This document shows positions 54,124 to 61,753 of a stretch of 64,000 bases of DNA, piece after piece. Made by a program: the position numbers and the translations under genes. The stretch spans positions 145,617 through 209,616 of the forward strand of contig JACPCW010000075.1 of the NCBI GenBank assembly GCA_016184365.1, in the 5' to 3' direction. Below the pieces are notes generated by a model. It worked only from the letters and a program-made list of their open reading frames with translations. It had not been told where the DNA came from and did no database searches. How positions within the stretch are numbered: position 1 is the stretch's first letter; every line of letters starts with the position of its first letter. The DNA comes from Candidatus Rokuibacteriota bacterium (lineage in GTDB: Bacteria > Methylomirabilota > Methylomirabilia > Rokubacteriales > CSP1-6).

Positions 54124-54243
54124 ATGGGGGGCCCCGACATGGCCCCCCATACCCCCCCGACGCTCGCACACGGCCCGGCGGAGCCGGGCCGCGGCTCGGC
54201 CTCACGAGGCGCCGACGTGGGGGGCGCCGACATGGCCCCCCAC
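54124..54243 (-). repeat. Two-hairpin repeat, inverted cluster, copies 4 and 5 (purF-purM junction)
   Basis: In the opposite orientation to copies 1-3. One ATGTCGG-loop hairpin at 54124-54150 has a 10-bp stem ATGGGGGGCC/GGCCCCCCAT. The spacer follows, then a GGA-loop hairpin at 54171-54191 (9-bp stem CGGCCCGGC/GCCGGGCCG). A second CCGACAT hairpin at 54217-54243 has a 9-bp stem (GTGGGGGGC with GCCCCCCAC). The two loops supply in-frame plus-strand ATGs at 54139 and 54232 for purM. Confidence 0.87.
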
Positions 54244-55281
54244 ATCCCGGTGAAGCCGCTCACGTACCGCGAGGCGGGCGTCGACATCGACGCCGGCGAC
54301 GAAAGCGTCCGCCGCATCGTGCCGCTCGCGCGGCGTACCCACCGGCCGGAGGTCCTCGGCGGCATCGGCGGGTTCGCGAGCTTCGTGCGCGTGCCCGCGG
54401 GCGTGACGGAGCCGGTGCTCGTCTCGTCGACCGACGGCGTCGGCTCGAAGCTGAAGATCGCCTTCCTCGCCGACCGCCACGACACCGTCGGCATCGATCT
54501 CGTCGCGATGGGCGTCAACGACGTGCTCGTCCATGGCGCCGAGCCGCTCTACTTCCTCGACTACGTCGGCGTCTCGCGCGTCGACCCGGCGCGGATCGAA
54601 GCGATCGTGCGCGGTGTCGCGGCAGGCTGCGAGCTCGCTGGCTGCGCGCTCGTCGGCGGCGAGACCGCCGAGCTTCCGGACCTCTACGCGGCCGGCGAAT
54701 ACGACCTCGCCGGGTTCGCCGTCGGCGTCGTCGAGCGGGCGCGCATCATCGACGGCAGCCGTGTCGCGCCGGGCGACGTCGTCCTCGGGCTCGCGTCGTC
54801 CGGACTCCACTCGAACGGATACAGCCTCGCGCGCCGGATCGTGTTCGACGCGCTGAAGCTGGCGCTCACGGATCGGCTGCCGGGCACGACGCGCGCGGTC
54901 GGCGACGAGCTCCTCGAGCCGACGCGGATCTACGTGAAAGCGGTGCTCGAGGTGCTGCGGCGCTTCGACGTGCATGCGATGGCGCACGTGACGGGCGGCG
55001 GCATCACCGGTAACGTCCCGCGCGTGCTGCCCGCCGGGTGCCGCGCGCGCGTGCGACGGTCCTCGTGGGACGTGCCCGCGGTCTTTCGGGCGCTGCAGGA
55101 CGCCGGACGCGTCGAGGACGCGGAGATGTTCCGGACGTTCAACATGGGCGTCGGGTTCGTGCTCGTCGTGCCGCCGGGCGCGGCCGACGGCGTGACCGCG
55201 GCGCTGACCGCTGCCGGTGAGCGCGTCTACCGGCTCGGCGACATCGTCGCGGGCGAGCCGGGCGTGGAGCTGGTCGCGTGA
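54232..55281 (+). CDS. purM: Phosphoribosylformylglycinamidine cyclo-ligase (AIR synthetase)
   Basis: A 349-residue PurM from ATG 54232. The N-terminus reads LTYREAGVDIDAGDESV, standard for the family, followed by VSSTDGVGSKLKIA, MGVNDVLVHGAEPLYFLDY, GGETAELPDLY and VLGLASSGLHSNGYSL. It makes AIR from FGAM. The frame is open up to ATG 54124, but residues between 54124 and 54231 are encoded by the hairpin repeats; ATG 54232, itself in a repeat loop, gives the normal length. Whether the longer forms are made is unknown. Confidence 0.95.
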   Translation: MAPHIPVKPLTYREAGVDIDAGDESVRRIVPLARRTHRPEVLGGIGGFASFVRVPAGVTEPVLVSSTDGVGSKLKIAFLADRHDTVGIDLVAMGVNDVLVHGAEPLYFLDYVGVSRVDPARIEAIVRGVAAGCELAGCALVGGETAELPDLYAAGEYDLAGFAVGVVERARIIDGSRVAPGDVVLGLASSGLHSNGYSLARRIVFDALKLALTDRLPGTTRAVGDELLEPTRIYVKAVLEVLRRFDVHAMAHVTGGGITGNVPRVLPAGCRARVRRSSWDVPAVFRALQDAGRVEDAEMFRTFNMGVGFVLVVPPGAADGVTAALTAAGERVYRLGDIVAGEPGVELVA

Positions 55282-55297
55282 GCGCGCGGGAGATCGA

Positions 55298-55367
55298 CGA
55301 GCGGCCCGGCGGAGCCGGGCCGCTCGGAGCGCCGGGGAGTCTGGGGGGCCATGTCGGGGCCCCCCAG
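55298..55367 (+). repeat. Two-hairpin repeat, copy 6 (purM-purN junction)
   Basis: First hairpin 55298-55326: perfect 13-bp stem CGAGCGGCCCGGC/GCCGGGCCGCTCG with loop GGA. Spacer GAGCGCCGGGGAG. Second hairpin 55341-55367: 10-bp stem CTGGGGGGCC/GGCCCCCCAG with loop ATGTCGG. The loop ATG here is not in the purN frame; purN starts 12 nt after the element. Confidence 0.88.
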
Positions 55368-55378
55368 GTGGTGGTCGC

Positions 55379-56002
55379 GTGATCGACGAACCGCTGCGCA
55401 TCGGCGTCCTCGCCTCCGGTCGGGGATCGAATCTGCAGGCGGTGCTCGATGCGACGGCGCGGCCGGGATTTCCGGCGCGCGTCGCGCTCGTCGTGTCGGA
55501 TCGCGAGCGGGCGCAGGCGCTCGAGCGCGCGGCGCGCGCCGGTGTGCCGGCGCGCTTCATCAGTCCCAAGGATTTCGGCGACCGCGAGGCCTACGACGCC
55601 GCGGTGTCGGCGGCGCTCGACACGGCCGGCGTCGAGCTGGTATGTCTGGCCGGCTACATGCGCATCGTCGGCGTGGCCTTCGTGCGGCGCTGGTCCGGGC
55701 GTCTCATGAACATCCACCCGTCGCTGCTCCCGGCGTTTCCCGGCCTGCATCCGCAGCGCCAGGCGCTCGACCACGGCGTCAAGGTTGCGGGCGCGACCGT
55801 CCACTTCGTCGACGAGGGCGTCGATACCGGTCCGATCATTCTTCAGGCGAGCGTCCCGGTCCTGGACGCCGACACGGAGGAGTCGTTGTCCGAACGCATC
55901 CTGGTCGAGGAGCATCGGCTCTATCCCGAAGCGATCCGACTGTTCGCCGAGCGGCGCCTGCGCGTGAGCGGCCGCCGCGTCATTCTGGAGGCCCGGGGAT
56001 GA
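55379..56002 (+). CDS. purN: Phosphoribosylglycinamide formyltransferase (GART)
   Basis: A 207-residue PurN: RIGVLASGRGSNLQAVLD, the catalytic pattern LAGYMRIVGVAFVRRW, NIHPSLLPAFPGLHPQRQAL and GATVHFVDEGVDTGPII. It formylates GAR with 10-formyltetrahydrofolate. GTG 55379 is chosen; nothing upstream in frame looks like PurN. It overlaps purH (ATGA). Confidence 0.96.
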   Translation: MIDEPLRIGVLASGRGSNLQAVLDATARPGFPARVALVVSDRERAQALERAARAGVPARFISPKDFGDREAYDAAVSAALDTAGVELVCLAGYMRIVGVAFVRRWSGRLMNIHPSLLPAFPGLHPQRQALDHGVKVAGATVHFVDEGVDTGPIILQASVPVLDADTEESLSERILVEEHRLYPEAIRLFAERRLRVSGRRVILEARG

Positions 56003-57633
56003 AGGTTCGCCGCGCGCTCGTCAGCGTGCACGACAAGTCCGGCGTGGTCGAGTTCTGCCGTGGTCTCGCGTCGCTCGGCGTCGAGATTCTGTCGACCGGC
56101 GGCACGGCGAAGCTCCTCCGCGACTCGGGCGTCGCGGTCCGCGAGGTCGCGGACGTCACCGGCTTTCCGGAGATGCTCGACGGCCGCGTGAAGACGCTGC
56201 ATCCGAAGATCCACGGCGGCATCCTCGCGCGCCGTGACGTGCCCGCGCACCAGGCCGCGCTGGAGATGCACGGGATCCCGCCGATCGATCTCGTCGTCGT
56301 CGCGCTCTACCCGTTCGAGGCGACGGTCGCGCGGCCGGGCGTGACGCTCGCCGAGGCGATCGAGCAGATCGACGTCGGCGGCCCGACGATGATCCGCGCC
56401 GCGGCGAAGAACCACGGCGGCGTCGGCGTCGTCACCGACCCGTCGCAGTACGCGGCGGTGCTCGACGAGATCCGCGCCACCGGTGGTCTCGGCGACGCCA
56501 CGCGCAGCCGGCTGGCGCTCGAAGCGTTTCGACGCACGGCGCAGTACGACGCCGCGATCTCGGAGTATCTATTGAACGTCGGGGGGAGCGAGCCGCCGCT
56601 CCACCCCGACACCCCCCACCGGGTCGACCAGAGCAGCAGGAGCGCCGGCGAAGCCGGCGCTCGAACCGAGGCGTTTCCGGAACGGGTGTCGCTCGAGCTG
56701 ACGAAGGCGCTGTCGCTCCGATACGGCGAGAACCCGCATCAGTCCGCCGCCTTCTACCGGCGCGCCGGCGGCGGCGCGCGCGGGCTCGGGGCGATGACGC
56801 AGCTTCACGGCCCCGAGCTCGGCTACAACAACATCCTCGATTTTTCCGCCGCGCTCGGGCTCCTGCTCGAGTTCGACGACCCGGCCGCCGTCGTGATCAA
56901 GCACACGAACCCGTGCGGCGTCGCCGTCGCCGACGCGGTCGGCGCCGCGATGGAGCGAGCGAAGGCGTCCGACCCGGTCTCGATCTACGGCGGCATCATC
57001 GGCGTGAACCGCGCGCTCGACATGGACGTGGTGAAAGCGCTCGCCGGCATCTTCGTCGAGATCCTGTTCGCCCCGGCGTTCGCCGGCGACGCGCTCGACG
57101 AGCTCAGACGCACGAAGAAGAAGTGCCGCGTCTTCGAAGTGCCGTGCGATCGCGCGAGCGCCGCGGGCGCCGTGGACTACCGCAGCGTGATCGGCGGAAT
57201 GCTCGCCCAGTCCGTCGACACCGCCGACGTCGACGCCGCGGGCCTGCGCGCCGTGTCGAAGCGCGCGCCGACGCCGGCCGAGATGGCGGCGCTCCGCTTC
57301 GCGTGGCGTGTCGCGAAGCACGTGAAGTCGAACGCGATCGTGCTGGCGACGCGCGACCAGGTGGTCGGCGTCGGGGCCGGGCAGATGAACCGCGTGGATT
57401 CGGCGCGGCTCGCCGTCGCGCGCGGGCGCGAGGCCGGCCTCGCCACCGAAGGCACCGTGTGCGCGTCCGACGCGTTCTTTCCGTTCCGCGACGGGCTCGA
57501 CGTCGTCGCCGCGTCGGGCGCGACCGCCGTCATCCATCCCGGCGGATCGCTGCGCGACGAGGAGGTCATCGCGGCGGCCGATGAACACGACATGGCGATG
57601 GTCGTGACCGGTATGCGGCACTTCCGGCACTGA
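55999..57633 (+). CDS. purH: Bifunctional AICAR transformylase / IMP cyclohydrolase
   Basis: A 544-residue PurH. The N-terminal cyclohydrolase (about residues 1-190) starts RRALVSVHDKSGVVEFCRGL and has DGRVKTLHPKIHGGIL and DLVVVALYPFEATV; the transformylase half has LRYGENPHQSAAFYR, GYNNILDFSAAL, KHTNPCGVAVAD and the C-terminal MNRVDSARLA and VVTGMRHFRH. It catalyses the last two steps to IMP. Between the domains, about residues 193-222, the linker is expanded by some 30 residues encoded by hairpin-forming DNA at 56578-56662. The expected linker is usually much shorter; the reading frame is preserved. Confidence 0.95.
   Translation: MKVRRALVSVHDKSGVVEFCRGLASLGVEILSTGGTAKLLRDSGVAVREVADVTGFPEMLDGRVKTLHPKIHGGILARRDVPAHQAALEMHGIPPIDLVVVALYPFEATVARPGVTLAEAIEQIDVGGPTMIRAAAKNHGGVGVVTDPSQYAAVLDEIRATGGLGDATRSRLALEAFRRTAQYDAAISEYLLNVGGSEPPLHPDTPHRVDQSSRSAGEAGARTEAFPERVSLELTKALSLRYGENPHQSAAFYRRAGGGARGLGAMTQLHGPELGYNNILDFSAALGLLLEFDDPAAVVIKHTNPCGVAVADAVGAAMERAKASDPVSIYGGIIGVNRALDMDVVKALAGIFVEILFAPAFAGDALDELRRTKKKCRVFEVPCDRASAAGAVDYRSVIGGMLAQSVDTADVDAAGLRAVSKRAPTPAEMAALRFAWRVAKHVKSNAIVLATRDQVVGVGAGQMNRVDSARLAVARGREAGLATEGTVCASDAFFPFRDGLDVVAASGATAVIHPGGSLRDEEVIAAADEHDMAMVVTGMRHFRH
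56578..56662 (+). repeat. In-frame hairpin-rich insert in the purH interdomain linker
   Basis: Two hairpins lie close together. The first (56578-56610) pairs GTCGGGG with CCCCGAC and GGAGCG with CGCTCC around AGCCGC, with one bulged A. The second (56640-56662) is a perfect 10-bp stem GAGCGCCGGC/GCCGGCGCTC with loop GAA. The second resembles the GGA-loop hairpins of the repeats at 54171 and 55298, which suggests a diverged member of the same family that became coding. Confidence 0.6.
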
Positions 57634-57641
57634 GGGCGCGC

Positions 57642-58541
57642 GTGGACGGATCCGGCGAGCGCATCTACGGGCTGGGCGAGGTGGTCCGCATCCTCGGATT
57701 GACGCCGAAGCGCACGATGCAGCTGCGGCGTCTCGATCTCCTGCGCAGCGACGGCGGCTATCGGTTCCGCGATCTGCTCGCGCTCCGGACGGCGGGATCG
57801 CTGCTCGACGCGGGCGCCTCCGTCCGCCAGATCAAGCAGGCGCTCACGTCGCTGCGCGAGCGCGATCGCACGCTCACGTCCCCGCTGGTCGAGCTACGGC
57901 TGCTCGTCGACGGCGCGCGCCTCCTCGCGCAGTCCGACCGCGTACGGTTCGACCCGCGGACCGGGCAGACGGTGCTCGACCTCGACGCCGGCTCGCTGCA
58001 GGAAGCGGCGGACGCGACCCTCATGACCGGTCTCGTGCGCCCGCTGTCGCCGCCCGCCGAGCAGGCGGAGACCTGGTTCGATCGCGCGAGCGAGTGGGAA
58101 GCCGACCCGGCGCAGTGGGAAGAAGCGATCGACGCCTATCGCCGCGTCGTCACCGTGGACCCGACGTATGCCGCGGCGTGGAACAACCTCGGACTGCTGC
58201 TGCACCGGATGGGCCGCTACGAGGACGCACGCAGCGCGTATCTCGCGGCGCTCGAGCAGGACCCCGCGCTGTGCGAGGCGGCGTACAACCTCGGCTCGCT
58301 CTCCGACGACCTCTCGGATGTCGAGCCGGCCATCGCGTACTACCGCCAGGCGCTCGCGCTTCGGGCCGATTATGCGGATGCGCATTTCAACCTCGCCGCG
58401 GCGCTGGCGCGTGCCGGGCGCGGCGGCGAAGCGAGCCGTCACTGGCAGCGCTATCTCGAGCTCGACTCGTCGAGTCCGTGGGCGCGCATCGCCCGCGCGC
58501 ATCTCGAGCTCGTCGAAGCGCCGGATCGGGCGGGGCAATGA
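57642..58541 (+). CDS. MerR-type HTH protein with TPR repeats
   Basis: A 299-residue protein. Residues about 10-75 resemble a MerR DNA-binding domain (IYGLGEVVRILGLTPKRTMQ, then LLRSDGGYRFRDLLALR and an ASVRQIKQAL helix). Residues about 140-290 carry TPR units (WEEAIDAYRRVVTVDPTYAAAWNNLG, each about 34 residues, in three or four copies). This combination may be a regulator that senses a protein or assembly partner rather than a small molecule. It sits between purH and purD and overlaps purD by ATGA, so it is made with the purine enzymes and could regulate them. No target operator was recognised. Confidence 0.8.
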   Translation: MDGSGERIYGLGEVVRILGLTPKRTMQLRRLDLLRSDGGYRFRDLLALRTAGSLLDAGASVRQIKQALTSLRERDRTLTSPLVELRLLVDGARLLAQSDRVRFDPRTGQTVLDLDAGSLQEAADATLMTGLVRPLSPPAEQAETWFDRASEWEADPAQWEEAIDAYRRVVTVDPTYAAAWNNLGLLLHRMGRYEDARSAYLAALEQDPALCEAAYNLGSLSDDLSDVEPAIAYYRQALALRADYADAHFNLAAALARAGRGGEASRHWQRYLELDSSSPWARIARAHLELVEAPDRAGQ

Positions 58542-59842
58542 ACGTCCTGCTCGTCGGCTCCGGCGGCCGCGAGGACGCGCTCGCGTGGCGGATTCGACAA
58601 TCCCCGCTCGTCGAACGCCTGCTCGCCGCACCCGGCAATCCCGGCATCGCGCGCCACGCGACGTGCGTGGACGTTCGCGCCGCCGACCTCGACGGCATCA
58701 TGGCGCTCGCCGCCGCCGAGCGCATCGATCTGACGGTCGTCGGTCCGGAAGCACCGCTCGTCGCCGGTCTCGCGGATCGCCTCGAGGACCGCGGGCTGAC
58801 GGTCTTCGGACCGCGCCGCCAGGCCGCCGCGATCGAAGGGTCGAAGGCGTTCGCGAAGGCGCTGATGGCCCGGCACGGCATCCCGACGGCGCGGTTCGCG
58901 ACGTTCGACGACGCGACCGCCGCGCGGCGCTTCGCGCGCGAGCTCGGCGCGCCGCTCGTCGTGAAAACCGACGGACTCGCGGCCGGCAAGGGCGCGATCG
59001 TCTGCGCGACGCTCGCGGACGCCGATCGCGCGATCGCCGACTGCCTGGAGCGGCGCGCGTTCGGCCTCTCCGGCGCCACGGTGGTCATCGAGGAGTTCAT
59101 GGCCGGCGAGGAGGCGTCGTTCTTCGTCATCGCGAACGGCCGCGATGCCGTGCCGCTCGCCGCCGCGCAGGATCACAAGACGATCTTCGACGACGACCGC
59201 GGGCCGAACACCGGCGGCATGGGCGCGTATTCGCCGGCGCCGCGCGTCGACGCCGCGATGCGCGACCGCGTGATGGCGGAGATCGTTCGGCCGACGATCG
59301 CCGCGCTCGCGAAGGACGCCGAGCCGTACCGCGGCGTGCTGTACGTCGGGCTGATGCTGACCGCCGCCGGTCCCAGAGTCGTCGAGTTCAACTGTCGGTT
59401 CGGCGATCCGGAGTGTCAGGCGCTCGTCGCGCGCTCCGGCCCCGACTGGGTCCCGCTGCTGCGCGCCGCCGCGCGCGGCGACGCCCTCGACGCCGGCGCG
59501 CCGTGGACGACGGATTGGAACGCGGGCGGGGCGGCCGATGCTGCCGTGTGCGTCAGCGTCGCGTCAGGCGGCTATCCCGGCCCGTATGCGACCGGCGTCG
59601 TGATCGACGGCGTGGAGCGCGCGGAGCAGCACGCGGGTGTGCGAGTGTTTCACGCGGGGACCGCGCGGCGCGACGGGCGGCTCGTGACGAACGGGGGACG
59701 CGTGCTCGGCGTCACCGCCGTGGCGGCGGATCTCGACACGGCGATCGCTCGCGCCTACGCGGCGGTGAGCGAGATCACGTTCGACGGCATGCACTACCGC
59801 CGCGACATCGGCCGCAAGGCGCTCGCGGCGCGGAGGGGCTAG
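58538..59842 (+). CDS. purD: Phosphoribosylamine-glycine ligase
   Basis: A 434-residue ATP-grasp enzyme: NVLLVGSGGREDALAWRI at the N-terminus, VVGPEAPLVAGLADRL, VVKTDGLAAGKGAIVC, the PurD signature DDDRGPNTGGMGAYSP (about residue 218) and VEFNCRFGDPE. It makes GAR from phosphoribosylamine and glycine. The ATG overlaps the stop of the MerR-TPR gene. Confidence 0.97.
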   Translation: MNVLLVGSGGREDALAWRIRQSPLVERLLAAPGNPGIARHATCVDVRAADLDGIMALAAAERIDLTVVGPEAPLVAGLADRLEDRGLTVFGPRRQAAAIEGSKAFAKALMARHGIPTARFATFDDATAARRFARELGAPLVVKTDGLAAGKGAIVCATLADADRAIADCLERRAFGLSGATVVIEEFMAGEEASFFVIANGRDAVPLAAAQDHKTIFDDDRGPNTGGMGAYSPAPRVDAAMRDRVMAEIVRPTIAALAKDAEPYRGVLYVGLMLTAAGPRVVEFNCRFGDPECQALVARSGPDWVPLLRAAARGDALDAGAPWTTDWNAGGAADAAVCVSVASGGYPGPYATGVVIDGVERAEQHAGVRVFHAGTARRDGRLVTNGGRVLGVTAVAADLDTAIARAYAAVSEITFDGMHYRRDIGRKALAARRG

Positions 59843-59843
59843 C

Positions 59844-60359
59844 GTGGAGCGACCGATCAGGGTGGGCATCGTGCTCGGCAGCGACTCGGACCTCGACGTC
59901 ATGCTCGACACGGTGAAGACGCTCGACGCGCTCGAGATCGGATGCGAGGTCGTCGTCGCCTCGGCGCATCGCACGCCCGGGCGCACGGAGGAGTACGCGA
60001 CGAGCGCGGCGGGTCGAGGACTCGGCGTGCTCATCGGCGCCGCCGGCGGCGCGGCGGCGCTGCCGGGTGTCCTGGCCGCGCGCTCGCCGCTGCCCGTCAT
60101 CGGCGTGCCGATCGCGTCGACGCCGCTCAACGGCATGGACGCGCTCCTGTCCATCGTGCAGATGCCTCCCGGCGTGCCCGTCGCGACCGTCGCGGTCGGC
60201 ACGTGGGGCGCGCGGAATGCGGCGATCCTCGCCGCGCAGATCCTCGCGACCGGCGACAGCGCGCTGCGCGAGCGGCTCGTGACGTACCGCCGGCGACTCG
60301 CGGATGAAGTGGAGCAGCGCGCGCAGCGCGTCGCGGAGCGGCTGCGCTCGCGCTCCTGA
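59844..60359 (+). CDS. purE: N5-carboxyaminoimidazole ribonucleotide mutase (class I PurE)
   Basis: A 171-residue PurE with IVLGSDSDLDVM, VVVASAHRTPGRTEEYA containing the catalytic histidine, IGAAGGAAALPGVLAA and IGVPIASTPLNGMDALLSIVQMP. The SAHRTP segment and length fit class I, which needs N5-CAIR made by PurK; no purK is in the window. Start GTG 59844. Confidence 0.95.
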   Translation: MERPIRVGIVLGSDSDLDVMLDTVKTLDALEIGCEVVVASAHRTPGRTEEYATSAAGRGLGVLIGAAGGAAALPGVLAARSPLPVIGVPIASTPLNGMDALLSIVQMPPGVPVATVAVGTWGARNAAILAAQILATGDSALRERLVTYRRRLADEVEQRAQRVAERLRSRS

Positions 60360-60378
60360 CGCCGCGCCCGGCCATCGC

Positions 60379-60987
60379 GTGAGCTCGCGCGTCGTCGCGA
60401 TCGATCCGCGCGCGCCGAGTGCCGCGGCGCTGGACGCCGCCGCGCAGGTTCTCGCGCAGGGCGGCCTCGTCGCCTTCCCCACGGAGACCTTCTACGGCCT
60501 CGGCGCCGCCGCGCTCGACGCGGCCGCGGTGCAGCGCGTGTTCACGCTGAAGGGCCGTCCCGCGGGGCGTCCGCTGCTCGTCCTCGTCGACGGTCTCGCG
60601 ATGGCCGAGCGCATCGCGGAGATTCCGGAGCGCGCGCAGGCGCTGATCGCCCGACACTGGCCCGGCGCGCTCACGCTCGTGTTCCGTGCGCGCCCCGTCG
60701 TTCCCGACGTCGTCACCGGCGGCACCGGCACGATCGGCATCCGCTGGAGTCCGCACCCCGTCGCGGCCGGTGTGGTGGCCGCATTCCGCGCGCCGATCAC
60801 GGCGCCGAGCGCGAACCCGACCGGGCTCGCGCCGCCGACCTCGGCCGCCGGCGTGCGCGCGCACTTCGGCGACACGATCGACCTGGTCCTCGACGGCGGC
60901 GAGACGACGGGCGGCCTCGCGTCGACCGTGCTCGACGTCACCACCGACCCGCCGCGCGTCGTGCGCGCCGGCGCGGTGCGGATATGA
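60379..60987 (+). CDS. Threonylcarbamoyl-AMP synthase (YrdC/Sua5 family)
   Basis: A 202-residue YrdC-domain protein: LAQGGLVAFPTETFYGLGAAAL, FTLKGRPAGRPLLVLV, HWPGALTLVFRA, IGIRWSPHPVAAGVV and APITAPSANPTGLAPPTSA. It makes threonylcarbamoyl-adenylate for the t6A modification of tRNAs. The C-terminal Sua5 domain is absent, so it is the short TsaC form. GTG 60379 gives the expected N-terminus; an ORF start at 60304 lies inside purE. Confidence 0.9.
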   Translation: MSSRVVAIDPRAPSAAALDAAAQVLAQGGLVAFPTETFYGLGAAALDAAAVQRVFTLKGRPAGRPLLVLVDGLAMAERIAEIPERAQALIARHWPGALTLVFRARPVVPDVVTGGTGTIGIRWSPHPVAAGVVAAFRAPITAPSANPTGLAPPTSAAGVRAHFGDTIDLVLDGGETTGGLASTVLDVTTDPPRVVRAGAVRI

Positions 60988-60992
60988 TGGCT

Positions 60993-61051
60993 GGGCGCAG
61001 CCGCAGCACGGCGCGGCGCCGCAGGCGGAGCGGGTGCGAGGCGAGTCTGTG
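60993..61051 (+). repeat. Dispersed repeat (family C), copy 2, internally shortened
   Basis: It has the same ends as copy 1 (GGGCGCAGCCGCAGCACGGC at the left and GTGCGAGGCGAGTCTGTG at the right) but lacks the central block with GGGAGGTGAGGCCG. It follows directly the tsaC-like gene and precedes copy 3 in tandem. Confidence 0.85.
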
Positions 61052-61057
61052 ACGGCT

Positions 61058-61161
61058 GGGCGCAGCCGCAGCACGGCGTGGAGCCCGCAGTGGGAGGTGA
61101 GGCCGTTCGACGGCCGAGCCGAGACTCCGATGGATCGGAGCGGGTGCGAGGCGAGTCTGTG
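61058..61161 (+). repeat. Dispersed repeat (family C), copy 3, supplying the mobA start
   Basis: A full copy with all blocks of copy 1. Its right end GAGGCGAGTCTGTG provides the GTG at 61159 that opens mobA and, in GCGAGG a few bases upstream, the only ribosome-binding-like sequence. Copies 2 and 3 are only 6 nt apart. Confidence 0.87.
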
Positions 61162-61752
61162 AAGATCGTCGGCGCCGTGCAGGCCGGCGGCCTCTCGACG
61201 CGCATGGGCGGCGGCCCCAAGGCCTTGCTCGACCTCGGCGGCCGGCGGATCATCGATCGTGTGGTCGACACGCTCGCCGCGGTGCTGCCGGACCTCCTCG
61301 TCGTGACGAACACGCCGGAGCTCTATGCGGACCTCGGCCTGCCGCTGGTGCCCGACGCGTATCCGGGCGCGGGCTCGCTCGGCGGCATCTATTCGGGATT
61401 GCGCGCCGCCGTGGGCGATGCGGTCTTCACGGTCGCGTGCGACATGCCGTTCCTGGACCCCGCCGTCGTTCGCCTCGTCGTCGGCCGTGCCGGCGAAGCG
61501 GACGTCGTCATCCCGCGCATCGGCGATCAGGTGGAGACGCTGCACGCCGTGTACGGCAAGCGCTGTCTCGCCCCGATGGAGCACCGCATCGCCGCCGGTC
61601 GTTTGAAGATCACGGGGTTCTTCGCGGACGTGACGGTCGTCGAGATCGCCGAGGCGGAGATCCGGCGCCTCGCCGACCCCGAGGTCGTGTTCATGAACGT
61701 CAACACGCCCGAGGAGCTCGCGCGCGCCCGGTCGTTGACGGGAGGCCGGTGA
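61159..61752 (+). CDS. mobA: Molybdenum cofactor guanylyltransferase
   Basis: A 197-residue nucleotidyltransferase: VGAVQAGGLSTRMGGGPKALLDLGGR (GTP and Mg-binding loop), VPDAYPGAGSLGGIYSGL and TVACDMPFLDPAVV with the catalytic aspartate, then HAVYGKRCLAPMEHRI. It adds GMP to molybdopterin-molybdenum. GTG 61159 is at the end of repeat copy 3; the frame extends further upstream only through repeat sequence. It is 1 nt before thiI. Confidence 0.93.
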   Translation: MKIVGAVQAGGLSTRMGGGPKALLDLGGRRIIDRVVDTLAAVLPDLLVVTNTPELYADLGLPLVPDAYPGAGSLGGIYSGLRAAVGDAVFTVACDMPFLDPAVVRLVVGRAGEADVVIPRIGDQVETLHAVYGKRCLAPMEHRIAAGRLKITGFFADVTVVEIAEAEIRRLADPEVVFMNVNTPEELARARSLTGGR

Positions 61753-61753
61753 C

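Noticed and set aside
60993-61161. A CRISPR-like array upstream of mobA
   Set aside because: Only two copies, of unequal length, with no spacers of uniform size and no cas genes.
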